A stretch of DNA of 63,846 nucleotides. It comes from Frankia sp. R82. GTDB taxonomy: Bacteria > Actinomycetota > Actinomycetes > Frankiales > Frankiaceae. The stretch lies in contig NZ_JAMQQG010000022.1 of the NCBI RefSeq assembly GCF_023716925.1, positions 1-63,846 on the forward strand, in the 5' to 3' direction. The first letter of the stretch is position 1. Every line of letters begins with the position of its first letter. Of the stretch, positions 12,454 through 21,619 are shown in pieces. The position numbers and the translations under genes were made by a program. The notes under the pieces were generated by a model. That model did not search any database. It was not told where the DNA came from and saw nothing but the letters and a program-made list of their open reading frames with translations.

Positions 12454-12597
12454 GGTGCGGAGGTTCAGGCATCACGGGGCGGCGAGCCTGCCGGGCACGG
12501 CGCGTGCGGCACACCCGACAGCCAGCACCTTCAGCTGCTCCCGCGCCTCCGACAGCCAGGCGCGCCGCAGCGGATCGAGCATGGAGAGGTGATCAAA

Positions 12598-12722
12598 ATG
12601 GCGGGAAAGCATGGTCAGGATCTGTCCTGCGGCGTCTGCAACGGCACGGGCTCGGTGACGGTGTCGACGGACGGTGAGAGCCAGACGGTGACGTGCGGGG
12701 TGCGCAAAGGATCGGGGAATGC

Positions 12723-12726
<4 letters not shown>
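12598..12726 (+). CDS. Zinc-ribbon-like micro-protein (CxxCxGxG)
   Basis: A 42-residue ORF with a good ribosome site (GGAGAGGTG ending 6 nt before the ATG). It encodes CGVCNGTGSVTV and later TVTCGVRKGSG. The first half matches the CxxCxGxG knuckle of DnaJ-type zinc ribbons. In the second half the expected CxxC is reduced to a single Cys (CGVR), so metal binding would be incomplete. Its TGA overlaps the GTG of the methyltransferase (GTGA at 12723-12726), a sign of co-translation. Similar short CxxCxGxG peptides are common in actinomycetes, with no known role. Confidence 0.65.
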
Positions 12727-14049
<1,323 letters not shown>

Positions 14050-14063
14050 TCAACGGCGTGACG

Positions 14064-15764
14064 TCAGGCTGGGCTGCGCGTCCTGCGTGCGGAGGGGGCG
14101 GGTTTTCCTCGGCGGCTGCTGCCGGGCCGCGCGCCGGACTCGCGGCTCGGCCGTTCGGGGCGCAGGTTGAGGGGCTGGCCGGCGATGCGGGTGCGGGTCA
14201 ACGCCCGCTGGGTGGCCTTGGTCAGCTCGGTGGGAAGTTCGACGAGGCTGTAGTCGTCCCGGATGTCGATCCGCCCGAAGTCCGCTCGGTCCAGGCCGCC
14301 CTCGTTGGCGAGCGCCCCGACGATCTGGCCCGGGGTGACCCGCTGGCGATGCCCGACCCCGATCCGGTAGGTGGCATAGACCCGCCGTGGTCTGCCCACG
14401 CCGCGGGGGTGGCTCTCCCGGGCAGGCGGAGCGGTGTCCGGCGGGAGGAGGAATTCGCCCGGTTCCTGGCAGGTCATCACGGCCAGCGCCGCGGCGATGT
14501 CGGCGAGCGGAACGTCGTGCTCGTGGGTGTAGCCAAGGATCAGGTCCCTGAACACGGCGTGGGCTGGCGCGTCGAGCGCGGCGGTGATCGCGTCGTGGAA
14601 CTTCGCGACCCGCCGGGCGTTCACATCCGCCGCGCTGGGGAGTTCCATCTCGAGGAGCGGCTGGCGAGTGGCCTTCTCGATCGCGGCGAGCAGGCCCTTT
14701 TCCCTGGGGGTGACGAGCAGCAGCGCCTCACCGCTGCGCCCGGCGCGGCCGGTACGGCCGATGCGGTGGACGTACGACTCCGGGTCGGTGGGAATGTCGT
14801 AGTTGACGACGTGGGTGACCCGTTCGACGTCGAGGCCGCGGGCGGCGACGTCCGTGGCGACGAGCAGGTCGAGAGTGCCGTCGCGGAGCTGGGCGATGAT
14901 CTTCTCGCGTTGCGGCTGGCTGAGGTCGCCGTTGATCGCCTCGGTGGCGAAGCCGCGGCTGCGTAGCCGCTCGGCGACGTCCTCGGTTGCCGACTTCGTC
15001 CGCACAAAAATGATCATTGCTTCGAACGGCTCGACTTCGAGGACCCGGGTGAGCGCGTCCATCTTGCGCGGCCCGGCAACGGTCAGGAACCGCTGCCGGG
15101 TGTTCGCGGCGGTGACGGTCCGCGCCCTGACGGTGATCTCGACCGGGTCGCGCAAGTACTGCCGGGCAATGCGCCGGATCGGCGCGGGCATCGTCGCGGA
15201 GAAGAGCGCGACCTGTTTGGCGTCGGGGGTGTCGGCGAGGATCCGGTCGACCTCTTCCTGGAAGCCCATCCGGAGCATCTCGTCGGCCTCGTCGAGGACC
15301 AGCATGCGCAGGCCGCCCAGATTGAGCGTCCCGCGTTCCAGGTGGTCGATGACCCTCCCTGGAGTGCCGACGACGACCTGCGCGCCGCGGCGGATCCCGG
15401 CCAGCTGGGGAGCATAGGCCTGCCCTCCATAGACAGGCAGCACATGCAGGCCGGCGAGGTGGTGGGCATACCGGCCGAACGCCTCGGCGACCTGCAGGAC
15501 CAGTTCCCGGGTCGGGGCAAGCACAAGCGCCTGGGTAGCGGTGCTGCGCACATCGATCCTGGAAAGGATCGGGAGAGCGAACGCGGCGGTCTTGCCAGTC
15601 CCGGTCTGGGCGAGGCCGACGACGTCGCGGCCCTCGAGCAGGGCAGGGATCGTGCCCACCTGGATCGGCGACGGCACCTCGTAGCCGAGTTCGGTGAGGG
15701 CTTGCAGGACTGGGGTACCAAGCCCGAGATCATGGAAGGTCGGCTGCTCCTCGGGCTCGGTCAC
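14064..15764 (-). CDS. deaD: DEAD-box RNA helicase (DeaD/CsdA type)
   Basis: A 566-residue ATP-dependent RNA helicase. All core motifs are present: Q motif region (FHDLGLGTPVLQALTELGYE), motif I AQTGTGKT, PTREL, GTPGR, DEAD in VLDEADEM, SAT in LFSATMPAP, FVRTK, VATDVAARGLD and HRIGRTGRAGRSG. After the core comes a DbpA-like RNA-binding region (RIGVGHRQRVTPGQIVGALA, then DDYSLVELPTE) and a basic Arg/Ser/Pro-rich tail. Likely role is ribosome assembly and mRNA remodelling, for example in the cold. The gene stands alone between IS remnants. Confidence 0.94.
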   Translation of the reverse strand: MTEPEEQPTFHDLGLGTPVLQALTELGYEVPSPIQVGTIPALLEGRDVVGLAQTGTGKTAAFALPILSRIDVRSTATQALVLAPTRELVLQVAEAFGRYAHHLAGLHVLPVYGGQAYAPQLAGIRRGAQVVVGTPGRVIDHLERGTLNLGGLRMLVLDEADEMLRMGFQEEVDRILADTPDAKQVALFSATMPAPIRRIARQYLRDPVEITVRARTVTAANTRQRFLTVAGPRKMDALTRVLEVEPFEAMIIFVRTKSATEDVAERLRSRGFATEAINGDLSQPQREKIIAQLRDGTLDLLVATDVAARGLDVERVTHVVNYDIPTDPESYVHRIGRTGRAGRSGEALLLVTPREKGLLAAIEKATRQPLLEMELPSAADVNARRVAKFHDAITAALDAPAHAVFRDLILGYTHEHDVPLADIAAALAVMTCQEPGEFLLPPDTAPPARESHPRGVGRPRRVYATYRIGVGHRQRVTPGQIVGALANEGGLDRADFGRIDIRDDYSLVELPTELTKATQRALTRTRIAGQPLNLRPERPSRESGARPGSSRRGKPAPSARRTRSPA

Positions 15765-15851
15765 ACCTGAGAATACGGTTCCCGCCCGGCAGCCTGGTAA
15801 GAGGCGGTCGCGCCGGCCTTCGGCGCACCCCCTGGCCGCTTCGAGCGTGTC

Positions 15852-16320
15852 TCATGTGGGGTGTGGGAGTTTCTTCCAGCAGGTGATCGCGGCGGCCAGG
15901 CAGAGGACACCGAGAAATTTCAGCCCGTTCCGTTCGTAGCGCATGGTCAGCCGACGGTAGCCATCAAGCCACGCAATCGTCCATTCGATCTTCTTCCTGT
16001 GCCTGTCGAGACGTTCGGTACTGTCCACCTCACGGCGGGCGATCCGGACGCCGATGCGGCGTCGGCGCAGGAACCGGCGCAGGCCCTGCCGGTCGTGGGC
16101 GTTGTCGGCCCGAAGCTTGACGGGCCTGCGTCGCCGTGGCCCGCGCGGGCAGCGGATCGCCTCCGATGCTGGCGACCAGCGGGATCAGGGCGTGGCTGTC
16201 GTGCAGGTTCGCTCCGGAGACCGCCACGACCAGCAGCAATCCCTCGGCGTCGGCCAGCACATGAATTTTCGAGCCGGGTCTGCCGCGATCGACCGGGTTC
16301 GGCCCGATCAGAGTTCCCCG
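15852..16320 (-). pseudogene. IS5-family transposase, frameshifted C-terminal part
   Basis: Three pieces in different minus frames line up to one DDE transposase. GPNPVDRGRPGSKIHV comes first. ADAEGLLLVVAVSGANLHDS then carries the second catalytic block. Near the end come KIEWTIAWLDGYRRLTMRYE and RNGLKFLGVLCLAAAITCWK, then KLPHPT and stop at 15852. At least one frameshift lies around 16120-16140. The N-terminal third is not recognisable upstream, so the element is dead. Confidence 0.8.
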
Positions 16321-16599
16321 TTACCTTCTTGGTGGCCCCGCAACGGGGCTCCCGGCCTCCGGATCTGGCATGACGTGAGCCCCTCGTCGATCATGATCGA
16401 AAGGGTGGTGTCACCGGGTCCGGAGGCATCGGCAGACCGCTGATCAGGGGCATGACCGCCGATCCCGACCCCGGGTGAGGCAGGCCTTCGTACCGGGCCG
16501 CTTCCGTACGCAACCCGTCGCAGATCACAGCCATCACGCCGTCGGCCTCCTTCGGCCCGCCGCATCGTGGGCCAGGTGATTCCGGGACGTGGACGGCCG

Positions 16600-16870
16600 G
16601 CGGGAGCTGAGCGGTCGATGCGGCGGACCATGGCAGCAATCATGATCCGCCGGATCAACGATTCCGCGTGGTCGAAGCGGCGTTCGTAGGCGCGTACGCC
16701 TCGGCGGCGGACGGCGATCCAGGACAGGGTACGTTCGACGACCCACCTGCGGGACAGCACCGAAAAGCCCTTCTGGCCTGCAGGTCTGTGCGCGACCTCT
16801 GACCGGAGGGCGCAGGATGCGGACGGCCCCGCCGGACGAACTGGCCGACGAAGGAGCCATCGTCGAACAG
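16600..16870 (-). pseudogene. Second IS5/IS4-like transposase C-terminus
   Basis: The minus frame encodes KGFSVLSRRWVVERTLSWIA, VRRRGVRAYERRFDHAESLI and RRIMIAAMVRRI. The Y/W-VVERT block carries the catalytic glutamate of DDE transposases of the IS5 group. Nothing recognisable of the upstream catalytic blocks remains. It does not belong to the neighbouring remnant, whose own C-terminus is intact, so two elements decayed side by side. Confidence 0.7.
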
Positions 16871-17046
16871 CAGCCGCTACGGTGTCGGCGTTTTTCACCT
16901 GGTCGCCAGCCCCGAGCCCGCGACTGGCCACGAGCCCCCTGCGCACCAAGCCCCCCTGACCACCTGACCACCTCCGCGGCTCTGCCAGTCCCGCGGGCCG
17001 GCGTACGGCGGCACCGGGTGTCCGGCCAGGGGCTGCACCGTCGACG

Positions 17047-17349
17047 ATGGGATGCGTGCGGGTGACGATCAGAGTACGACCGGGTGCCGGCAGGACCGCC
17101 GTCGGCGGCGAGCTGGGCGGCCCGGACGGCGAGGCGAGCCTGGTGGTGCGTGTCTCGGCGCGGGCGGTCGACGGGAAGGCGACCGAGGCGGCGCTGCGCG
17201 CGCTCGCGGACGCGCTCGGCCTGCGCCGTGCCGACGTGTCCCTCGTCCACGGCGCCACCAGCCGCACGAAGCTCGTGGAGATCGCCGCATCACCGGCCGA
17301 CGAGCCCGCGCTACGCGACCGCCTGACCGCCCTGCGCCAGCATTGTTGA
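17047..17349 (+). CDS. DUF167 (YggU) family protein
   Basis: A 100-residue member of the DUF167 family: VTIRVRPGAGRTAVGGE near the start, ASLVVRVSARAVDGKATEAA, then LADALGLRRADVSLVHGATS and RTKLVEI. Function is unknown, though structures of relatives are known. The start could be the ATG at 17047 or a GTG 3 or 5 codons later, which lies closer to the conserved core. It is an isolated gene next to IS debris. Confidence 0.88.
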   Translation: MGCVRVTIRVRPGAGRTAVGGELGGPDGEASLVVRVSARAVDGKATEAALRALADALGLRRADVSLVHGATSRTKLVEIAASPADEPALRDRLTALRQHC

Positions 17350-17626
17350 CCAACGCCTGCTGTCAGCCGATCGCGCGAACCCGGCGGTTGGCGCCGGCGC
17401 GGCACGTGAAGGACATGACCTACACAGACGCACCCCGCGGGCTGTCGAACTGGCTGTGCACGGTGCCGGGTCGTCTGCCAGGTGAGCTGACGGAAGGAAG
17501 CCTGGGGGCGCTGGGCGCGGCGTCGAGGTCCTCGACTGTCGCTGACGTTGACGGGTTCATCTGGTGGTGTCCCGCAACGATCGAACTCACCGGTCATCGA
17601 GTCCACCGGTAACGGCCAGGAGGACC

Positions 17627-18202
17627 TCAGGTGCCCACCCCGGCTGTGCGCGTGGGGGGTTCGGCTGGCAGGGGCTGCTCGAGGTGGTCGAGGTTGACGA
17701 GCTGCTCGCCGCGGGCGCGTTCCCGTTCGGCGAGACCGATGTTGTAGAGGAGCCTGGAAAGGTTCTGTTCCACCAGGCTCTCCACCCACCGTGGAGATAT
17801 GGGAAGCAGGACGGCGCACAGTGTGCCGCTGTTCGTCACGCCAAGCGCCTCGCCCCGGGCGGCAGCCTCGGCGATCACCTCCATGCCAAGTTTCCGGATG
17901 GCCACTTTGCGTAGAGGTGATCGCCAGGGCAGGGGGGGTGCGGGCTCGGTTTCCCCCGTGCTCTCCCAGGAACGGGTCACGGCGACCAGCGGCTCGGCGT
18001 TGGCCCGGTCCTTCTCTGCCATCTGGATGTTGTCCACGAGTCTGGAAAGGTTCTGCTCCACCAGGCTGTGGACCCACCGTGGGGAGACGGGAAGCAGGAC
18101 GGCGCAGAGGACCCCGCCGTTGCTGACCCCGAGGGGTTCGCCGCTCTCGGCAGCCGCTTTCAAGGTCGGTCCTGTGAGCTGCCTGATGCCGGCGATCTTC
18201 AT
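17627..18202 (-). CDS. Tandem-duplicated Phd-like protein
   Basis: A 191-residue protein made of two homologous halves. Half 1 contains GVSNGGVLCAVLLPVSPRWV and SLVEQNLSRLVDNIQMAEKD; half 2 contains GVTNSGTLCAVLLPISPRWV and SLVEQNLSRLLYNIGLAERE. Each starts with a short segment like the beta-strand/helix of Phd/YefM antitoxins (RQLTGPTLKAAAESGEPLGV). I see no classical toxin next to it. The gene faces six 10-bp repeats and a membrane protein gene on the other side. A DNA-binding or anti-effector role is inference. The tail is Pro/Thr-rich. Confidence 0.75.
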   Translation of the reverse strand: MKIAGIRQLTGPTLKAAAESGEPLGVSNGGVLCAVLLPVSPRWVHSLVEQNLSRLVDNIQMAEKDRANAEPLVAVTRSWESTGETEPAPPLPWRSPLRKVAIRKLGMEVIAEAAARGEALGVTNSGTLCAVLLPISPRWVESLVEQNLSRLLYNIGLAERERARGEQLVNLDHLEQPLPAEPPTRTAGVGT

Positions 18203-18270
18203 CGGCGTCCTCCCCCGTTAACCCGAAGCCGACCCCGAGTGTCCACGATCATTGCCATACTGTCAACGCT

Positions 18271-18330
18271 TGTGGACGGCCGTGGACAGCCGTGGATGTC
18301 CGTGGACGGCTGCGGACAGCTGTGGACGGC
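18271..18330. repeat. Six tandem 10-bp repeats (YGTGGACRGC)
   Basis: Six consecutive 10-bp units lie between two divergent genes: TGTGGACGGC, CGTGGACAGC, CGTGGATGTC, CGTGGACGGC, TGCGGACAGC, TGTGGACGGC. The period is close to one helical turn, so the same bases face one side of DNA. An inverted GTCCAC lies just upstream at 18241-18246. The array suggests a cooperative protein-binding site such as an operator or iteron-like element. Confidence 0.75.
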
Positions 18331-18375
18331 CGGGTAGGCTGGTGATCGCCGAGGGGGAAACGGGGTGGCAGCGCG

Positions 18376-19110
18376 ATGAAGGTGGAACCGCCGGGCCGGG
18401 ACTACAACCAGTTTCGGGCGGCGACGGAGGCCCTGCGTTCCACCGCCAAGTGGCTGGTGACGGCATTGGCGGGGGTCGCGGTGGTCCTGGTCGCCGGGGT
18501 GCAGCTGACGAGCCTGGGACGGTTGGGTGCCGCGGACTGGCCCCGGATCCTGCTCGCGGCGTTGGCGCTGCTGACCAGCTTGATCTCTATTGGGATCCTG
18601 GTGCGCGACACCACCCGAGTTCTAACGGACAGCTATGTGACGGTTACCGAAATTCAGGATGCGGTCATCGACGGGGAGTTCGCCGTCGATGACCGCAGTG
18701 TGCGGCTACGCCGCCTCGGAGAGCAGATCGCCAACCTGCGCGAGGAGCTGTACGCACACGTCGCCCCGGATCTTGGGACTCTTCTGCGGCGTCTGCGAGA
18801 GGCAAACGCGCGCACGGAGGCAATCATCGCCGGGGAGACGGCCCCGTCACCGGATGAGGTCGAACATGCTTTCGCACGCGTGCGTCTTCTTCAGGACATC
18901 GCTCAGGACGTCGCGGACTGCGCGAACTACTTCCAGACCCGAGATCTTGTTCTGGGAATGCGCCTCAGGCGGTCCGTTGCCGTGGCACTTGCCGCGATGG
19001 GGATAGTCGTCTTCGCATGGGCCGGCAACCCTGACCAGCACGCCAGGCCCACGATCGTCAGGATCGACCGCTCCGCGCCGGCCTCCCGCCTACCAGAGGC
19101 GCGAGGCTGA
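18376..19110 (+). CDS. Hypothetical membrane protein, helices at both ends
   Basis: A 244-residue protein of unknown family. Two membrane helices lie near the N-terminus (WLVTALAGVAVVLVAGVQL at about 26-44; ILLAALALLTSLISIGILV at about 58-76). A cytoplasmic helical domain of about 110 residues follows (for example RRLGEQIANLREELYAHVAP) and a third helix lies near the C-terminus (SVAVALAAMGIVVFAWAG). It reads away from the 10-bp repeat array, divergent from the duplicated Phd-like gene, and its 3' end overlaps the converging gene by 21 bp. Membrane effectors beside DNA-binding partners occur in defence and toxin systems, but nothing here proves that role. Confidence 0.75.
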   Translation: MKVEPPGRDYNQFRAATEALRSTAKWLVTALAGVAVVLVAGVQLTSLGRLGAADWPRILLAALALLTSLISIGILVRDTTRVLTDSYVTVTEIQDAVIDGEFAVDDRSVRLRRLGEQIANLREELYAHVAPDLGTLLRRLREANARTEAIIAGETAPSPDEVEHAFARVRLLQDIAQDVADCANYFQTRDLVLGMRLRRSVAVALAAMGIVVFAWAGNPDQHARPTIVRIDRSAPASRLPEARG

Positions 19111-19443
19111 CGCGGTGGAGGGTCGGATCGGATCAATCGGATGAAGATCGACCAGGTAGAAGCCCAGGTAGGGGCTCGGCTTGCCGTGTTCAGCCGCGAA
19201 CTCACCCAGCTCGGCATCCGTAAGCCTGCGGTAGGCAGCCTGCCAGCCACAGCTAAGAACCGTCAGCCAGTACGGGGCCTCCCCGTGGGGACGCTCCACG
19301 GGGATCTCGACGGTGTTGAAAGCCAGCTCGCCCCGCAGCTCGCTCTTCAGACTGCCGATCACTTCCTTGCGGTCGGCGTCGGTAAGTTCCCGTAGCACAC
19401 GCTGGACCGAACCAGAGGGCGCGACTGCATAGCCCATACCCAT
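19090..19443 (-). CDS. Hypothetical protein, 117 aa
   Basis: I do not recognise this family. The sequence looks natural: RELTDADRKEVIGSLKSELR, ELAFNTVEIPVERPHGEAPY, WLTVLSCGWQAAYRRLTDAE, YLGFYLVDLHPIDPIRP. No signal peptide or membrane helix is seen. A purine-rich AAGGG precedes the ATG at 19443. The 3' end overlaps the convergent membrane-protein gene by 21 bp, which ties the two together physically. It may be part of the same small locus as the duplicated Phd-like gene. Confidence 0.7.
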   Translation of the reverse strand: MGMGYAVAPSGSVQRVLRELTDADRKEVIGSLKSELRGELAFNTVEIPVERPHGEAPYWLTVLSCGWQAAYRRLTDAELGEFAAEHGKPSPYLGFYLVDLHPIDPIRPSTASASRLW

Positions 19444-19559
19444 CCCTTCCCCCGAAGGTGCCGAATCAGCATACTCGGCCGCGGCCAGAACGAATCCGAT
19501 ACTCCACCCCGACTTGTTCCGCTGTCATCGTCAGGCCCTGATAGGCGGTGAGGGCCAGG

Positions 19560-20158
19560 TCAGGGATTCGCCGTGTGACCAGGGTTTATGGCACGGCCGC
19601 GGGCTGTGGCTGGTGGGGGGGTACGGCCGCCGGTGAGTTCGGGGATGCGGGTGCAGAGCGCGGAGCGGCCGACACCGAGCAGCCGGGCGATGGAGCTGAC
19701 GGTGTTCTCGGGCTCGCGCAGCAGAATGCGGGCGTGGCGGATCTGCTCGGCCGACAGCGCGGGGGTCGACCGAGGCGCTGCCCGCGGGCGCGGGCGGCGT
19801 CCAACCCTTCATGCAGGGGCCGGAGGCCGATGCCGCGCCGGCGCAGCTCACCGACGAGGGTGATGAGGTCCTGTGGCGAGCGGGAAAGTCGGTCCAGGCT
19901 CGGGACGACCAGGACGTCGCCGGTGCGAAGGTAGTCCAGACAGGCGGTGAGTTCGGGCCGGTCGGCGTTCTTGCCGGACCGCTTGTCGGCGAGGACCCGC
20001 AGGCAGCCCGTGTCGGTGAGCGCGCGGGTCTGGCGGTCCAGGAGCTGGCCGGCGGTGCACACCCGCGCATCGCCGACCAGGGCACCGGTCGCCGCGGCCG
20101 GTTCGGGTGCGAACGGGTCGTCCAGATCGGCCCTGACAGGTGGATCAACGATCACCAT
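19560..20158 (-). pseudogene. Serine recombinase (resolvase) with Ser-to-Cys change and deletion
   Basis: The minus strand encodes a resolvase/invertase N-terminal domain: ALVGDARVCTAGQLLDRQTR, DKRSGKNADRPELTACLDYL, then VLVVPSLDRLSRSPQDLITL. Family members read ARVSTAGQ, with serine as nucleophile; here that residue is Cys. After GIGLRPLHEG the sequence jumps directly to LDAARARGQRLGRPP, so the normal 30-odd residues before the hinge are missing. The DNA-binding end (LSAEQIRHARILLREPENTV, SSIARLLGVGRSALCTRIPE) continues in another frame. The gene is therefore broken twice. Confidence 0.82.
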
Positions 20159-20297
20159 GATCTGGACCAACGGTCGCCATGATCGGAGTGCAGGAAAACG
20201 GGTCGAGGACTGTTGTTCGACACACAGACTTTCCAACATGTTTCCCGGACAGCAGCCCGACCGCCTTGCCTCGATTCCGATTGCCGTCTTCCGCGTT

Positions 20298-20340
20298 TCT
20301 GATCTTGTCCGGTAATCGAATGATTCCCGACAAGATCAGA
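20298..20340. repeat. 43-bp nested inverted repeat
   Basis: TCTGATCTTGTC at 20298-20309 pairs perfectly with GACAAGATCAGA at 20329-20340, and an inner AATC/GATT pair lies at 20314-20317 and 20322-20325. It is located between the recombinase remnant and a TPR fragment, with no intact gene ending nearby. It could be a recombination or element end rather than a terminator. Confidence 0.55.
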
Positions 20341-20359
20341 ATGGCGGGGTGCGGTCGAG

Positions 20360-20560
20360 AAACAGCGGGCCCAGGAGGCCGGCCGAGTTGTTCGAGAACC
20401 AGGTCGAGCGCGCCGACGCCGTAGCGGGTGTCGGGGTGGTCGTCACCGAGCACCCGCCGCCAGCGGGCGAGAGTGTCCTCGTTCCGGTCCCGCGCCGTCT
20501 GGTACTCCCCCAACACGGCGACGCAGGTCGCCCATAGTGATGGTCGGAAAAACACGGATA
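20360..20560 (-). pseudogene. TPR-repeat protein fragment
   Basis: The minus frame encodes LGEYQTARDRNEDTLARWRR followed by VLGDDHPDTRYGVGALDLVL and EQLGR. This is one unit of the kinesin-light-chain-like TPR found in actinobacterial NB-ARC/TPR regulators (EDTLxRxRRVLGDDHPDT). No ATPase or further repeats flank it. It is a leftover of a much larger gene. Confidence 0.65.
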
Positions 20561-20685
20561 GCATCCCGGGCGTGCTACCGGGAGACGGAGAATCCCACGA
20601 CGACGCCGAGGGCAGCAAAGGACAGCGTACCCGGGTCGTCGCCGTGGGATTCTTCTTGCGTTGCCGAGGGTTTACCAAAAGATTC

Positions 20686-20943
20686 CTACGTCGCCGACCC
20701 GCGGTAGGCGACCGGGCCCTCGCCGGGGAACTGCGCCGCACCCTGGAATGACGCACCGTCGTCGAAGAACGTGATGCTGCCGTTGCCCTGGGGGCCCGAC
20801 CAGGTCACCTGGGTCCCGGTCTCCGGCCGGCCCGACGAGGGCACGACCTGGTTCCGGTTACCGATGACGATCTGCAGGTCGGCGTCCTTGTGCCATTCCG
20901 CCCCCGGGCCGCCCCACTGGATCTCGGTGTGGTAAAGAGACAT
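20686..20943 (-). CDS. OAA-family lectin, single repeat
   Basis: An 85-residue protein resembling one repeat of Oscillatoria agardhii agglutinin, which binds high-mannose glycans. It opens with MSLYHTEIQWGGPGAEWHKD, continues IVIGNRNQVV, and ends AAQFPGEGPVAYRGSAT. The conserved QWGG, W-H, IG-R-Q and GEGP-(F/Y)-RG elements of the OAA fold are in the right order. OAA proper has two such repeats of about 66 residues; this protein has one, with a longer middle. No signal peptide is present. The ATG at 20943 follows a purine-rich GAAGGGGAAG. Natural members can act as dimers or use one repeat. A role in recognising fungal, host or phage sugars is inference. Confidence 0.72.
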   Translation of the reverse strand: MSLYHTEIQWGGPGAEWHKDADLQIVIGNRNQVVPSSGRPETGTQVTWSGPQGNGSITFFDDGASFQGAAQFPGEGPVAYRGSAT

Positions 20944-21568
20944 GCGTCTTCCCCTTCTGCCGGCGTGGCCCGCCGGGCCACGCTTCAACGGGAACAGCGG
21001 GTACGTGAATTCTGTTCACCCGAGGCCAACCAGCCCGGACCGGCCGGCCCACTCGCGTCAAGACATGGATCCCCCGGACGGGAAGTCGGCCACCAACGAG
21101 TCGAGCGAACCTCCGCGGATCCCATCGTAACCACCCTGATACCCGGCGACAACGACTTTGCAGAACAAAAACAGCTACGCCTGTTTATCGACATTATGTT
21201 TGAATATGCGACTTTGACTCCTTTTGGTATGCGGTGTGATTGTCGGGCATCAATGAATGCGACCCGCCGAGCCGGCGCGAACACCATTTGTCCAGGAAGT
21301 GCCACGGACGTTGAATGATCAAGGCCCGCGTGATCACATCCGTTCTGTCCAGGTATGGCCAGACCGCGGAGAGGGCGAGGATCGGCCGCCACGCGGACGA
21401 CCCGAGCAGATCTGTGATCAGCCGCTCCGCCGGTTCGGCGGGGGGCTCCCCGGGTCTTCGGCCCCGCCCTGGCCGTCGTCGCGTGGAAGCTGGGCGGCTG
21501 CCGGCTGCCGGCTGCCGCGGCCGCAAGGGACGAGGGTGCCGGCTGGGTCATCTGCCAGGGACGTGACC
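20944..21568. other. Gap with no recognised gene
   Basis: About 620 bp. Several frames are open, but none carries a recognisable motif. The middle (21180-21300) is AT-richer than its surroundings, which may mark a promoter or foreign DNA. Confidence 0.4.
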
Positions 21569-21606
21569 AGGCTGGCAGCGACCAGGGTCCTGATCGCTGC
21601 CAGCCT
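21569..21606 (-). terminator. Strong hairpin terminator after the P450 gene
   Basis: Arms at 21569-21581 (AGGCTGGCAGCGA) and 21594-21606 (TCGCTGCCAGCCT) pair perfectly over 13 bp with a 12-nt loop, 13 nt past the P450 stop codon. No T-tract. Confidence 0.7.
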
Positions 21607-21619
21607 CGGCAGGGCAGGG

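Noticed and set aside
16308-18077. 589-codon open frame on the minus strand
   Set aside because: It crosses IS remnants, the DUF167 gene and the Phd-like gene in other frames, and is Arg/Pro/Gly-rich throughout; only the short transposase part is meaningful.
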